The notes beneath the pieces were generated by a model. That model ran no database searches and was not told the DNA's origin. It saw nothing but the letters and a program-made list of their open reading frames with translations. From positions 4,336,954 to 4,400,953 of the forward strand of contig NZ_AP023213.1 in the NCBI RefSeq assembly GCF_014218275.1: 64,000 nucleotides of DNA, given 5' to 3'. The number at the start of each line of letters is the position of its first letter. Position 1 is the first letter of the stretch. This DNA is from Citrifermentans bremense (GTDB lineage: Bacteria > Desulfobacterota > Desulfuromonadia > Geobacterales > Geobacteraceae). Shown here one piece after another: positions 37,833 through 47,562 of the stretch. Position numbers and translations under genes: made by a program.

Positions 37833-40163
37833 TCAGATCTTGTTGATAAAAACTTCACGCGGCTTGCTGGTGCCGTCGGAGGGGCCAATGACCCCTTCCT
37901 GCTCCATCTTCTCGATGATGCGGGCGGCGCGGTTGTAGCCGATGCGCAGGCGGCGCTGGATCATGGAGATGGACGCCTGCTTCGCCTCGGCCACCAGCGC
38001 CAGCGCGTCGTCGTAGCGCTCGTCGATCTCTTCCTCGTCGTCGCCCCCTCCCTTCTCGTCGGAGGCCTTCATCTCGAGAATCGACTTCTCGTACACCGGC
38101 TTTCCCTGCTTCTTCAGGAACTCGACCACGCGCTGCACCTCGGCGTCGGAGACGAAGGCGCCGTGGGAGCGGAGCATCTTCGAGGTCCCCGGCGGGAGGA
38201 AGAGCATGTCCCCTGCCCCCAGGAGCGACTCGGCGCCGTTGCCGTCCAGGATGGTGCGGGAGTCGATCTTGGAGGAGACCTGGAATGAGATCCTGGCCGG
38301 GAAGTTCGCCTTGATCAGGCCGGTGATGACGTCGACCGACGGGCGCTGGGTGGCGAGGATCAGGTGGATCCCCGCGGCGCGCGCCATCTGGGCGAGGCGG
38401 GCGATGGATTCCTCGATCTCGCGGCCGGCGACCATCATCAGGTCGGCGAGCTCGTCGACGATGACCACGATGTAGGGGAGATGGCCGTGCTCCAGCTGGT
38501 CTTCCTTGGCCAGGAAGGCCTGGATCGCCGCCTCGCGCGCCTCCATGTCCTCCGGGTCCTCGAGATGATCCGGCTCCTCGATCTCCTCGACCACCACGGT
38601 CTCGCGCGCCTTGTTCTCGGCAATTTCCTTCTCTTCCCGCTCCAGTTCGCGGTTGTAGGAGTCGATGTTCCTGACCCCCTTGTCGGACATGAGCCGGTAG
38701 CGGCGCCCCATCTCCTCGACCGCCCACTTGAGCGCGAGCGCCGCCTTCTTGGGGTTGGTGACGACCGGCAACAGGAGGTGCGGGATCCCCTCGTAGACGG
38801 AGAGTTCCAGCATCTTGGGGTCGACCATGATGATCCTGACGTCGGTAGGCGTCGAGGTGTAAAGGAGCGAGAGGATCATGGTGTTGATGGCGACCGACTT
38901 GCCCGAACCTGTCGCACCCGCAACCAGAAGGTGCGGCATCTTGGCCAGATCGGTTACCAGCGGGTTCCCCGCGATGTCCTTTCCGAGCGCCAGCGGGAGC
39001 TTCATCTTCCCCTTGTGGAACTGCTCGGAGTTGAAGATCTCCTTCAGGGAAACCATCTCGCGCTCGCGGTTGGGGAGCTCGATACCCACCACCCCCTTGC
39101 CCGGAATCGGCGCAACGATGCGGATGGAATGGGCCTGGAGCGCCATGGTGAGGTCGTCCTGGAGCCCCGCGATGCGGCTCACCTTGATGCCGGGGCCCGG
39201 GGAGAACTCGTACATGGTGATGACCGGGCCGGGGCAGATCTCCACCACTTCGCCCTCGACGCCGAAGTCCTTCAGCTTCTTCTCCATGAGGCGAGCGTTC
39301 ATGGTGAGGGTTTCGCGGTCCTGGCGCTTGCCGGCCTCTGGGATCGGGTCGAGCAGGGAGAGCGGCGGGGTGCGGAAGTTCCCCTCCACCTTGATGAACT
39401 CGAACGCCTCCTGGACCGGCGCGCTCTTCTTCTCGTCCTGCTTCTTCTCCTTCTTCACGGCGGGCGCGGGAGTCGGCGGCGCCACCACGGCCGGCTTTAT
39501 CACCGGAGCCGCGTGAGGCTTCGCCTTCTCACCTTTCTCACCTTTTTCCTTCTTCTCCGCCGCAAGCTCGCGGTTCAGCGCCTGGCGTTGCTTGTGCTTC
39601 GCCCACCGCTCCTTGAGCGCCGTCACCCACCAGTTGGCGAAGAGAACGAAGGAGAAACGGGAAAGGAGCATGGCCGAGGCCGCCAGCATGGGGAGCAGGA
39701 TGAGGAGCGCCCCGAACTTCCCGAAGCCGCGCTTGAGAAGTTCCGCACTCTGGTAGCCGACGAAGCCGCCGCTTGGCACCCGCTGCCCCAGGAACTCAGT
39801 GAACTGCAGGTTGAAGGCGAAGAGCCCCGACACCGAGACCACGAGCAGCACGAAGCCGACCGCCTTGTAGCGGCGCCACCTGATCGGGTCAGGCCCGAAG
39901 GCCCGGTAGGTCAGGTAGATGAGGGTGCAGGGGAAGATGTAGGAGGCGAGCCCGAAAAGCTGCAGGAAGATGTCCGCCAGCTGCGCGCCGAAGCGCCCCC
40001 CAAGGTTGTGGGTCTGCATCGAGGTGGAAACGCTGTTGAAAGAGAGGTCCTCCCCGTTGAACGAGGCGAGCGCGACGCTGAGGAAGATCCCGGCGACGGC
40101 GAACGCCATCCCCTTCATCTCCTTGGTAACCTTCTCTTTTTTTTCTATCTTCTCGTCGGCCAT
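37833..40163 (-). CDS. ftsK: DNA translocase FtsK
   Basis: The 776-residue septum-associated motor has four N-terminal membrane helices (about 20-190), a Lys/Glu/Pro-rich linker, the RecA-like motor with Walker [18 protein letters not shown] and Walker [18 protein letters not shown], and a C-terminal winged-helix gamma domain ([20 protein letters not shown]) that reads orientation sequences. It is shorter than E. coli FtsK because the linker is short, as in SpoIIIE. An acidic insertion with Glu-rich [19 protein letters not shown] lies between motor elements. It is followed by the ACT-domain gene. Confidence 0.96.
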   Translation of the reverse strand: MADEKIEKKEKVTKEMKGMAFAVAGIFLSVALASFNGEDLSFNSVSTSMQTHNLGGRFGAQLADIFLQLFGLASYIFPCTLIYLTYRAFGPDPIRWRRYKAVGFVLLVVSVSGLFAFNLQFTEFLGQRVPSGGFVGYQSAELLKRGFGKFGALLILLPMLAASAMLLSRFSFVLFANWWVTALKERWAKHKQRQALNRELAAEKKEKGEKGEKAKPHAAPVIKPAVVAPPTPAPAVKKEKKQDEKKSAPVQEAFEFIKVEGNFRTPPLSLLDPIPEAGKRQDRETLTMNARLMEKKLKDFGVEGEVVEICPGPVITMYEFSPGPGIKVSRIAGLQDDLTMALQAHSIRIVAPIPGKGVVGIELPNREREMVSLKEIFNSEQFHKGKMKLPLALGKDIAGNPLVTDLAKMPHLLVAGATGSGKSVAINTMILSLLYTSTPTDVRIIMVDPKMLELSVYEGIPHLLLPVVTNPKKAALALKWAVEEMGRRYRLMSDKGVRNIDSYNRELEREEKEIAENKARETVVVEEIEEPDHLEDPEDMEAREAAIQAFLAKEDQLEHGHLPYIVVIVDELADLMMVAGREIEESIARLAQMARAAGIHLILATQRPSVDVITGLIKANFPARISFQVSSKIDSRTILDGNGAESLLGAGDMLFLPPGTSKMLRSHGAFVSDAEVQRVVEFLKKQGKPVYEKSILEMKASDEKGGGDDEEEIDERYDDALALVAEAKQASISMIQRRLRIGYNRAARIIEKMEQEGVIGPSDGTSKPREVFINKI

Positions 40164-40208
40164 AAAAATCCGTTAAGTGCGGTTCAAGTTCAACGTTGAA
40201 CGGGTTCT

Positions 40209-41885
40209 TTACATCTCCAACACGAGCGGCAGTATCACCGGGCGCCTTTCCAGCGTCTTGTTGAAGAGCCGGCGCAGCACACGGCGCACTTCCAGCTTCA
40301 CCTCGTTCCAGTCGGTCATCACCTCTGGGGTGACGAGGGCCAGGGTGTCGAGCACGACCTTCTTGGCCTCCTCCAGGTACTCCTGGCTGTCGTCCTCGAA
40401 GACGAAGCCGCGGGAAACGATGTCGGGGCCGTAGATGATCTCGCCGCTTGTCTGGTTGATGCCGATGATGACCACGACCATGCCGTCTTCCGAAAGGTGC
40501 TTTCTATCCTTCAGCACCACGTTGCCGACGTCCCCCACCCCTTTGCCGTCCACGAAGACGCGGCCGGTGTTCACCTGGTCCACGATGCACGCCTCGTCCC
40601 CGGCAAAGAGGATGACGTCGCCGTTCACCGCGAGGATGCAGCGCTCCTCCGGGGTCCCGACCTTCTGGGCCAGCTGGGAGTGCTTCACCAGGTGCCGGTA
40701 CTCGCCGTGCACCGGGACAAAGAAACGGGGCTTGACCAGGTTGTGCAGGAGCTTCAGCTCTTCCTGGCTCGCATGGCCCGAGACGTGGACCTCGGAAACC
40801 TTCTCGTGGATCACCTCGGCTCCGCGCCGGTACAGGTGGTTCATCAAGTCGGAGATGGTTTTTTCGTTCCCCGGGATGAAGCGGGAGGAGAGGATGACGG
40901 TATCGCCGCGCTCCAGCTTGATCTGCTTATGGTCGTCCATGGCGATCCGGATCAGCGAGCTCCTGGGCTCCCCCTGGCTTCCGGTGGTGATCATGCAGAC
41001 CTGCTCCTTGGGGAGCCTGGGGAGCTCCTTCAGGTCGATCAGGAGGTCGTCCGGGATCTTCAGGTAGCCGAGCTCCCGCGCGATCTGCACGTTGCCGATC
41101 ATGGAGCGTCCGTTAAGGAGTACCTTCCTGCCGCTTTTTTCCGCCGCGCGCACCACCTGCTGCACCCGGTGGATGTTGCTGGAGAAGGCGGCGACGATGA
41201 CCCTGCCGGAGCAGGCGGGGAAGATCTCCTCGAAGGCGTCCCCCACGAGCCGCTCGGAAAGGGTGTACCCCTCGCGCTCGACGTTGGTCGAGTCGGCGAA
41301 GAGCGCCAGCACCCCCTTCTCGCCGTAGCGGGAGAAGGTCGCCAGATCGGTCAGTTCGCCGTCGACGGGGGTCTGGTCCAGCTTGAAGTCGCCGGTGTGG
41401 ATCACCACCCCTTCCGGGGAGCTTATGGCCAGGGCGCAGCCGTCGACGATGGAGTGGGCAACACGGATGAACTCGACCTCGAAGGAACCGAGCTGCACCG
41501 TGTCCCGCGGCTTGACCACCCTCAGGTCAACCTTTTGATCCAGCTCGAATTCCTTGAGCTTTTCCTTGACGAAGCCCAAGGTCAGCGCCGTCCCGTAGAT
41601 GGGGGGATTGATATCCCTCAGCACGTAGGGGAGCGCACCGATGTGGTCCTCGTGCCCGTGGGTGAGCAGGATGGCGCGGATGCTGTCTCTCCTCTCGATC
41701 AGGTAGCCGATGTCGGGGATCACCACGTCAATGCCCAGCATGTAGGGTTCGGGGAACATGAGTCCGCAGTCGACGATGACGATATCGTCGCCGTACTCGA
41801 AGGCGGCCATGTTCAGCCCTATCTCTCCCAGTCCTCCCAGTGCTACGAACTTAAGCCCGGTGCTCTCTGTGCTGGATGGTTCCAA
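40209..41885 (-). CDS. rnj: ribonuclease J
   Basis: The 558-residue metallo-beta-lactamase/beta-CASP nuclease processes and degrades mRNA and rRNA. The zinc motif LTHGHEDHIGALP, GGLGEIGLN near the N-terminus, SGRVIVAAFSSNIHRVQQ and the C-terminal LHNLVKPRFFVPVHGEYRHL are diagnostic. The TTG at 41885 is preferred because AAAGGA lies 6 bases upstream; a TTG at 41933 in the same frame adds 16 residues with a poorly spaced ribosome site. It lies 45 bases upstream of ftsK. Confidence 0.95.
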   Translation of the reverse strand: MEPSSTESTGLKFVALGGLGEIGLNMAAFEYGDDIVIVDCGLMFPEPYMLGIDVVIPDIGYLIERRDSIRAILLTHGHEDHIGALPYVLRDINPPIYGTALTLGFVKEKLKEFELDQKVDLRVVKPRDTVQLGSFEVEFIRVAHSIVDGCALAISSPEGVVIHTGDFKLDQTPVDGELTDLATFSRYGEKGVLALFADSTNVEREGYTLSERLVGDAFEEIFPACSGRVIVAAFSSNIHRVQQVVRAAEKSGRKVLLNGRSMIGNVQIARELGYLKIPDDLLIDLKELPRLPKEQVCMITTGSQGEPRSSLIRIAMDDHKQIKLERGDTVILSSRFIPGNEKTISDLMNHLYRRGAEVIHEKVSEVHVSGHASQEELKLLHNLVKPRFFVPVHGEYRHLVKHSQLAQKVGTPEERCILAVNGDVILFAGDEACIVDQVNTGRVFVDGKGVGDVGNVVLKDRKHLSEDGMVVVIIGINQTSGEIIYGPDIVSRGFVFEDDSQEYLEEAKKVVLDTLALVTPEVMTDWNEVKLEVRRVLRRLFNKTLERRPVILPLVLEM

Positions 41886-41958
41886 TATCAATCCTTTATC
41901 TTTGTATCCCCGGCAGGGAATCGTTGCCTGCAATTCCTTGCCCCGGGGAGGAAGCTCT

Positions 41959-42360
41959 CTAGCGCTGTCCCTGCTGCAGCGGCACCAGTTGCGCGATCCG
42001 GGCGTCGCAGCGCTTGATCCAATCCTCGCCCGGGGTATAGAGGCCGGCAGCGGAGAGGAACGAGCTCCTCAGGGCGCGGTAGGCGATGAGGGCGCGGGGG
42101 ACGTCGCCGCTTCTCTCGGCGGCCTCGCCGATGGCCCAGAGCTTCTGGGCGCTCTTTTCGACCACGGAGCTCCACGGGGTGTACATGTGGATTGCCGCCT
42201 CGTAGCCGGCCACGGCGGCGGTGAAGTTCCCGCTAGCCGATCCCTGCTCCCCCTTTTCGAACTGGGCGTGCTGGCGGTACAGCGTGTTTCCCCAGATGAG
42301 GACCAGCGAGATGAGGGCTATGGCGGCGATGTTGACCGCTGCGGTTTTTACCTTTTCCAT
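41959..42360 (-). CDS. membrane-anchored TPR-like hypothetical protein
   Basis: The 133-residue protein has one N-terminal membrane helix (about residues 7-24) and a helical periplasmic part with alternating Ala-rich helices (NFTAAVAGYEAAIHMYTPW, GDVPRALIAYRALRSSF) resembling one or two TPR units. It is co-directional with the small membrane protein and plsC upstream and RNase J downstream. No function can be assigned. Confidence 0.75.
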   Translation of the reverse strand: MEKVKTAAVNIAAIALISLVLIWGNTLYRQHAQFEKGEQGSASGNFTAAVAGYEAAIHMYTPWSSVVEKSAQKLWAIGEAAERSGDVPRALIAYRALRSSFLSAAGLYTPGEDWIKRCDARIAQLVPLQQGQR

Positions 42361-42394
42361 TTATCGTTACTTCCTGTCCATCCGGTGCAGGGGA

Positions 42395-42577
42395 TCATCC
42401 CTGGAAGAAGCGGGGCGCCACCGTGAGCAGGGTGCCAAGGAGGAAGCACGCCACTCCCGCTAGGACCGCCAGGGCCGCCAGGATATCGAACGGCGCGCGC
42501 AAGCGGTGGGATGCGGGGAATCCCCAGCAAACCAGGGCTATGCCCGCCGCGGCGAGCGCCAAGTAAGCCATCACCAT
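42395..42577 (-). CDS. small membrane protein
   Basis: A 60-residue protein with two membrane helices (about 2-19 and 32-53) joined by a short basic loop (SHRLRAPF). Its ATG lies directly after the plsC stop codon (TAAATG), which indicates coupled translation and supports it as a real gene. Unknown function; position suggests an envelope or lipid-related role with plsC. Confidence 0.65.
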   Translation of the reverse strand: MVMAYLALAAAGIALVCWGFPASHRLRAPFDILAALAVLAGVACFLLGTLLTVAPRFFQG

Positions 42578-43273
42578 TTAGTGAACCTCCAACCTTGCCG
42601 CGATAGCCTCGCGCACCTGCTCCATCAGTTCTCCTTCCGCGCCCGGCTTGACCGCTATGGGCGCGCCGAAGCTAACGGAGATGGTCCCCGGCCACAGTTC
42701 CAGGCGGTTGCGCGGGTTTATCGCCCAACTGCCGTTGATGGTGAAGGGAACGATGGGTACACCCGCCTTTGCCGCCAGCAGGAACGCACCGCGCTTGAAG
42801 GGGAGCAGCTTGCCGTCCTTTGTCCGGGTCCCTTCCGGGAAGATGACCACGCTGGTCCCCGAGGCGATCCGCTCAGCCGCCTGCTTCATGCTTTTGAGCG
42901 CCTTCCTGCCGTCGCTTCTGTCCAGGGGGATGTATCCCGCCCGCCTCATCGCGGCGCCGAACACCGGCACCTTGAACAGCTCTTCCTTGGCGATCCAGGA
43001 GAACAGGCGCGGGATGGCGAGGGTCAGTGCGAAGATGTCGAAGTTCCCCTGGTGGTTCCCCATATAGATGACGGGCCCCTCAGGTGGAACGTGGTTCAAC
43101 CCGTTCACTTCAAGCCGGATGCGTGACGCGAACAGGGAGCCCAGGCTCCACATTCTGGCGCAGGCGTGCCCGACACGGCCGGAACCGTCGAAAAGCCCCC
43201 CGATCACCGCGGCGAGGCTGCATAACAGGGTGTACGGAACGAAGAAAAGTAAATAGATACAAGCTCTCAGCAT
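42578..43273 (-). CDS. plsC: 1-acyl-sn-glycerol-3-phosphate acyltransferase
   Basis: The 231-residue protein transfers the second fatty acid to lysophosphatidate in phospholipid synthesis. The catalytic H-x4-D motif appears as NHQGNFDIF near residue 73 and the substrate-binding motif as FPEGTRTKDGKLLPFK near 145; an N-terminal membrane helix spans about 5-25. It heads a minus-strand run with the small membrane protein and the TPR-like gene. Confidence 0.92.
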   Translation of the reverse strand: MLRACIYLLFFVPYTLLCSLAAVIGGLFDGSGRVGHACARMWSLGSLFASRIRLEVNGLNHVPPEGPVIYMGNHQGNFDIFALTLAIPRLFSWIAKEELFKVPVFGAAMRRAGYIPLDRSDGRKALKSMKQAAERIASGTSVVIFPEGTRTKDGKLLPFKRGAFLLAAKAGVPIVPFTINGSWAINPRNRLELWPGTISVSFGAPIAVKPGAEGELMEQVREAIAARLEVH

Positions 43274-43455
43274 GACCGGCTACGTTACTTTTTTTTATCT
43301 TAGGAGTCAAACCAATTATCGGTATGGCCATACCCCAACCCGCGCCAGTTCCAGCTTGGGCTTTACCCTGCCGGGGACCCCGCCTTTCTCTGTGCCCTTC
43401 GTGAACCTCAGGGCCCTCTGTGTTCCGCTTTGGTTTTTCGCCGCAAAATATTGCT

Positions 43456-43483
43456 TTGCTAGAGGTGGATTTTGATGTAGCAT
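43456..43483 (+). promoter_or_regulatory. possible ssb promoter
   Basis: TTGCTA (43456-43461) and TAGCAT (43478-43483) are 16 bases apart. A second -10-like TATAAA lies at 43500-43505. Neither has a consensus -35 box, so this is a candidate only. Confidence 0.3.
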
Positions 43484-43555
43484 CGGCCCTTCGTTGGGGT
43501 ATAAAAGACACTTCTTCCATTTTTTAAATATTCATCGATAAAGGAGAAACCGCAC

Positions 43556-43996
43556 ATGGCCAGTCTGAACAAGGTGATGCTCATCGGGAACCTGGGCAAA
43601 GATCCCGAGGTGCGCTACACCGCCGGCGGCACCGCCGTAGCATCCTTCTCCCTCGCCACCACCGAGAAGTTCAAGGGCAAGGACGGCAACTGGGAAGAGA
43701 AGACCGAATGGCACAACATCACCCTCTGGGCGCGTCTTGCCGAGATCGCCGGCGAATACCTTTCCAAGGGGAAGACCGTATATGTCGAAGGGCGTCTGCA
43801 GACCCGCAAGTGGACCGACAAAGAAGGGAAAGATCGCTACACCACCGAGATCGTCGGCGAGAAGATGCAGATGCTGTCCAGCAAAGGCGAAGGTGGCGGC
43901 GGTGGTCAGCGTCAGTCCAGGCCGCAGCAGGATTACAACCAGGGCGGCGGTTACGAAGAGCCGGTATTCAACCCGGACGACGAGATCCCGTTCTAG
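43556..43996 (+). CDS. ssb: single-stranded DNA-binding protein
   Basis: The 146-residue protein has the OB-fold ([20 protein letters not shown] and [20 protein letters not shown]), a Gly/Gln-rich linker (about residues 112-135) and the acidic tail DDEIPF that recruits repair proteins. An AAAGGAGAAA ribosome site precedes the ATG. It is monocistronic, with a strong terminator 18 bases after the stop; a foreign-looking cassette begins just beyond. Confidence 0.96.
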   Translation: MASLNKVMLIGNLGKDPEVRYTAGGTAVASFSLATTEKFKGKDGNWEEKTEWHNITLWARLAEIAGEYLSKGKTVYVEGRLQTRKWTDKEGKDRYTTEIVGEKMQMLSSKGEGGGGGQRQSRPQQDYNQGGGYEEPVFNPDDEIPF

Positions 43997-44014
43997 TCCG
44001 AAACCTTTACCCAG

Positions 44015-44052
44015 AAAAAGAGCCGCAAGTTTGCACTTGTGGCTCTTTTTCC
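44015..44052. terminator. ssb terminator
   Basis: AAAAAGAGCCGCAAGT (44015-44030) pairs with ACTTGTGGCTCTTTTT (44035-44050), loop TTGC, with one G-T pair. It marks the boundary between core sequence and the A+T-richer island. Confidence 0.9.
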
Positions 44053-44206
44053 TTCAAGAAGCAAGATTTACCCTCAGGCTCTGACCTCAAGTTCCCTCGT
44101 GACATTGCCTGTCGCTGCTACCAGTTACAATGGTCATTGAGTTTCTTAGGCATTGCCATATACAGAAGAGAGGACCTACTCAGAACAATCCACGACGGAG
44201 ACTAAT

Positions 44207-45397
44207 ATGCCAATCCATTCTTTTTTCGAGAAGAAGCGAACTTGGTCACGGATCAAAGATGAACTTCTGAAGGCATATCTAGCACCATATCTTGCGAAGG
44301 TTTCCAAAACTCACAAACCGATCATAGTTGCAGATTGTTTCGCTGGCAAGGGACGTTTCGATGATGGTGAACCAGGGTCTCCATTGATTATCACTGAGGC
44401 CATTTCGTCTCAGCTGTCTGATCTCTCTTCACCTGAAATCAAGGCGATTTTCATAGAAAAAAAGTACTTCCGGGAACTGAAGACTAACCTGCCTGCATAC
44501 CATTGGATTAATGCTCTTGAAGGAGATTACCAAGACCGAATTGAATACTTCATCAGGAACTACAATCCGCGACAGCGGAATTTGTTTTTGTACGTTGATC
44601 CTTATGGCATTAAGAACGTTCTCTTTTCCTATTTTGAAGCCATCGCCAAAAAACAATTCCGTACAGTTGAATTATTGCTCAACCTCAACTCACTGGGCTT
44701 TCTTCGGGAGGGGTGCCGGCTACTGAAATATCCAGTTTCAGAACATGATCTGCCTGACGTTTATGAACATGACGTTATCACCGTTGAGCGACTTGACGAG
44801 ATTGCTGGAGGACAGTATTGGCGTGAAATCCTAAAAGAGTTTTACAGCCACCGACTTAAGATGCAGGAAGCAGAGGAACAATTTATTACTAAGTATTGTG
44901 ATCGGCTGAGACAGGTTTTTCGTTATGTAATAAATATCCCAATTAAGACTAATTTAGACAACATCCCGAAGTATCGTATGGTTTTTGGTACCAATCACGA
45001 AGATGGGCTTTTGCTGATGGTAGACAATATGAATAATCGTTGGGCCTCCTTTAGAGAGGAAGCACGTGACAGACAGTCGCCGTTATTTGAGTGCGATCTC
45101 CCGGATCCAAACCATCTGCAGGCTGCATGGAACATTGAGGAGAACATTCTTTCGTTCATCAATGATGAAGTAGAATTAAAGGAGTTGCTAGTAAGGCTTG
45201 TTGAAGCTTTCGGTATATCTTTTTCAACGCGCCAATATAAGGAGGCACTGAAGAAGATGAAGGGAAACCAGGTTGACGTGAGGTGGTACCCACCAGAGAC
45301 CCCAACGGGGAAGCCTCGCTCGAGTTGGGACCACACAACAAATGACTTTAAGATAATGATCAGTAGGAGAAGTGGATGGCAACCGTCACTGCTATAG
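44207..45397 (+). CDS. tcmP: three-Cys-motif partner protein TcmP
   Basis: The 396-residue protein matches the TcmP family: the N-terminus (FFEKKRTWSRIKDELLKAYL) is followed by a Rossmann-like segment IIVADCFAGKGRFDDGEPGSP near residue 40-60 and NLFLYVDPYGIKNVLF near 130, resembling motifs I and IV of SAM-dependent methyltransferases. The biochemical function is not established. The ATG at 44207 follows a GGAG site; an upstream in-frame start at 44153 is weaker. The gene is clearly richer in A+T than its neighbours. The three-Cys partner gene starts 22 bases before its end. Confidence 0.88.
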   Translation: MPIHSFFEKKRTWSRIKDELLKAYLAPYLAKVSKTHKPIIVADCFAGKGRFDDGEPGSPLIITEAISSQLSDLSSPEIKAIFIEKKYFRELKTNLPAYHWINALEGDYQDRIEYFIRNYNPRQRNLFLYVDPYGIKNVLFSYFEAIAKKQFRTVELLLNLNSLGFLREGCRLLKYPVSEHDLPDVYEHDVITVERLDEIAGGQYWREILKEFYSHRLKMQEAEEQFITKYCDRLRQVFRYVINIPIKTNLDNIPKYRMVFGTNHEDGLLLMVDNMNNRWASFREEARDRQSPLFECDLPDPNHLQAAWNIEENILSFINDEVELKELLVRLVEAFGISFSTRQYKEALKKMKGNQVDVRWYPPETPTGKPRSSWDHTTNDFKIMISRRSGWQPSLL

Positions 45398-46116
45398 AGT
45401 GGACTGAAGAGACATGGAACCCCGTAAAAGGATGCAGCAAGGTGAGTGCCGGTTGCACCAATTGCTATGCTGAAGTAATGGCCCATCGCCTTCAAGCTAT
45501 GGGAGCCAAGGGTTATGAAAACGGGTTTCAAGTCACACTGCTCCCAGAGCGGCTTCAGCAGCCGATTCAAAAGAAAAAATCAACGCGTTACTTTGTTAAT
45601 TCTATGGGGGATCTCTTCCATGAAAACGTTCCTGATGCTTTCATCGATGATGTCTTTTCCGTCATAGAGCAGACTCCTCAGCACATTTATCAAATATTAA
45701 CTAAGCGCTCGCGTAGATTATCAGAATATTGCGGCTCTAAGAGACTTCCCACCAATGCGTGGATGGGCGTTACAGTAGAGGATAGAAAAGACGGTATCCA
45801 GCGGATTGATAATTTACGAACCGTAAACGCCTCTGTGAGATTCCTGTCTATCGAACCATTGCTGCAGGACCTTGGGACTCTAAATTTAGTCGGAATCAAC
45901 TGGGTAATAGTGGGAGGGGAATCCGGCCCCAAAGCTAGACCCATGGACGAAGAATGGGTTCGATCGATTAAAGAGCAGTGCGATAAGCGGAATGTTGCCT
46001 TCTTTTTTAAGCAGTGGGGTACGTGGGGACAGGACAAGGTCAAACGCAACAAAAAGGAAAATGGTCGACTGCTGCTCGGTAGAACTTGGTCAGCTTATCC
46101 CAATGTGGCAGGCTAA
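45376..46116 (+). CDS. three-Cys-motif protein, Gp37/Gp68 (DUF5131) family
   Basis: The 246-residue protein starts TAIEWTEETWNPVKGCSKV and has the family motif GCSKVSAGCTNCYAE (Cys at about 20, 27 and 30; C-x6-C-x2-C), which resembles metal- or 4Fe-4S-binding cysteines of radical-SAM-like proteins. Other family segments are YFVNSMGDLFHENVP, ILTKRSRRL, WMGVTVE and INWVIVGGESGPKARPM. The gene overlaps tcmP by 22 bases, so the two are co-translated. The family occurs in phages and bacteria; its reaction is unknown. Confidence 0.9.
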   Translation: MATVTAIEWTEETWNPVKGCSKVSAGCTNCYAEVMAHRLQAMGAKGYENGFQVTLLPERLQQPIQKKKSTRYFVNSMGDLFHENVPDAFIDDVFSVIEQTPQHIYQILTKRSRRLSEYCGSKRLPTNAWMGVTVEDRKDGIQRIDNLRTVNASVRFLSIEPLLQDLGTLNLVGINWVIVGGESGPKARPMDEEWVRSIKEQCDKRNVAFFFKQWGTWGQDKVKRNKKENGRLLLGRTWSAYPNVAG

Positions 46117-46445
46117 CGGGCAAAGGGCAAAAGGGACAGAGCCGAGGCAAAGGGACAGGGATAAGAATATAACTTTCTTCTGCTGAATCTTATAAACTTA
46201 TACGGGGCCCCTGCCACCCTAGTTGTCACAAAAAGGATGATACGAGCCTGGGCCATAAATAAGCTCGGACGGAGAATGAGCAAGAATAAAGACCTGCCCC
46301 CCAGGCTGCCCAGGCTGGTGGCTACAGGCTGTTATTCTGCTGAATCTGCATTCCACAAAAGGTACATAAGCCCCTTCTCGTTCTAAAAAAAAGAAGGCCG
46401 GAGACATTGTCTGCCGGCCTTCTTTTTCAAGCTATTAGGCTTGAT
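46117..46445. other. A+T-richer spacer at the right edge of the tcmP island
   Basis: The 329-base spacer contains two AAAGGGACAG direct repeats (near 46134 and 46149) and no supported gene. It ends in a bidirectional terminator. Coding capacity on either strand is weak. Confidence 0.5.
46386..46427. terminator. bidirectional terminator at the island edge
   Basis: AAAAAAGAAGGCCGG pairs with CCGGCCTTCTTTTT, with an extra AGACA/TGTCT pairing inside. It serves the minus-strand lipoprotein gene and may also stop transcripts from the island. Confidence 0.85.
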
Positions 46446-47054
46446 CTAGTTCTTTGCCTTCAGCAGGGCCGCTATGAAGGTCTTGTCGGCAAACAGCTTC
46501 TGCATCCCTTCGTTAAGTGCCTTCTCCAGCGCAAGCTCGGCATTCTCGCCGGTCATCAGTTGGATATTACGCTCGATTCCCTCCGCAACGAACTGATGTG
46601 AGTACAGGAAGTCCCCCTTCTTGTTCTTTATGGTGACCCCCATGTTCAGCTCCGCAACGGCGTCCCCCGCAAAGAATCCTGTCTTGAAGTCGTTGTAGTA
46701 CTTCGTCAGATCGGCATCTATAGTGACGAGGGAGTCCTCACGGCTAAGTCCGAAACCGCGGGCCTTCAGCTCGTACTCGATGGCTTTCTGGAAGGTGACC
46801 GCTACATTCTCCGCGGGCAGGATTTGCGCCATTTCCATGCCGAACCCGTTCTTCTTGCTGCTTACCTTGACCTTCTCGTTGCGACTGTCACTCACCTGCA
46901 CGTTGCAGATTACAGATTTGGCGTTCTCTACAGCGGTTACGCCGCTCTGCGGAGTGTAATTGATGTCTACTGTCGCAGTGGTGAGCGCACAACCGCCGAA
47001 CATCAGAGAAGACAGTGCTACAACAACAAGAACGAATGACTTCATTTTTCCCAT
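46446..47054 (-). CDS. YajG-family outer-membrane lipoprotein
   Basis: The 202-residue precursor has a lipoprotein signal with lipobox LMFGGCAL (Cys near residue 22), then an immunoglobulin-like beta-rich region. The segment from VDINYTPQSGV to DADLTKYYNDFKTGF matches the YajG type of lipoprotein of unknown function. The start at 47054 follows AAAGGAGAAAGT. It is monocistronic and terminated by the hairpin at 46386-46427. Confidence 0.78.
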   Translation of the reverse strand: MGKMKSFVLVVVALSSLMFGGCALTTATVDINYTPQSGVTAVENAKSVICNVQVSDSRNEKVKVSSKKNGFGMEMAQILPAENVAVTFQKAIEYELKARGFGLSREDSLVTIDADLTKYYNDFKTGFFAGDAVAELNMGVTIKNKKGDFLYSHQFVAEGIERNIQLMTGENAELALEKALNEGMQKLFADKTFIAALLKAKN

Positions 47055-47562
47055 ACTTTCTCCTTTAAAGCTTCGGTTAACGACGTTTTCGCGTCGAGGG
47101 GTGGTCTCCTAGGGCCAGCAATTCTCACAGGTCTGATGTTTATGCAAACTTTTACCCTGATGTTATTAAATAATGCAATGTATACTGTAAAGCTATGCCT
47201 CTATATCAACCTGGGAAACTTTTGTCTACAAATAAGACATCATTATTTAGAAGAAATACTTCTGCTGAAGGTCCGCAAGGGGCTGAGCTACTGGAGCGAG
47301 GGGACGTAGGTAGCTTGTGAAACTTATTGAACGGCGAAGAAACAAAAAGGAAAAGTAGCCACAAGCGTCCCCTATCCCTCCAACCACCAAGCACTTTATG
47401 AATCGCGCCCCTGGATATGCTATAGTGCCTGGGGGCAGAGCTGGTAGGGCAGATTCAACCTCTGACAACTCCCCTTTACTCCTCGCTTATGCTAACATAC
47501 CGCAGTCCATCCTGAATTAACCTGGCAGATGCTCTGCATCGTGCCTAGCATCGAGCCGTTTC
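47055..47562. other. 508-bp intergenic region
   Basis: Holds the divergent promoters for the YajG-like lipoprotein and the membrane protein. A small hairpin (GACGTTTTCGCGTC) lies near 47083-47097, and an A+T-rich patch at 47160-47200. Short minus-strand reading frames at 47206-47394 and 47247-47468 have no ribosome site or recognisable domain and are not called. Confidence 0.5.

Noticed and set aside
47206-47468. Two minus-strand frames (62 and 73 codons) in the 508-bp spacer
   Set aside because: No ribosome site and no domain or signal peptide; the region must also hold divergent promoters.
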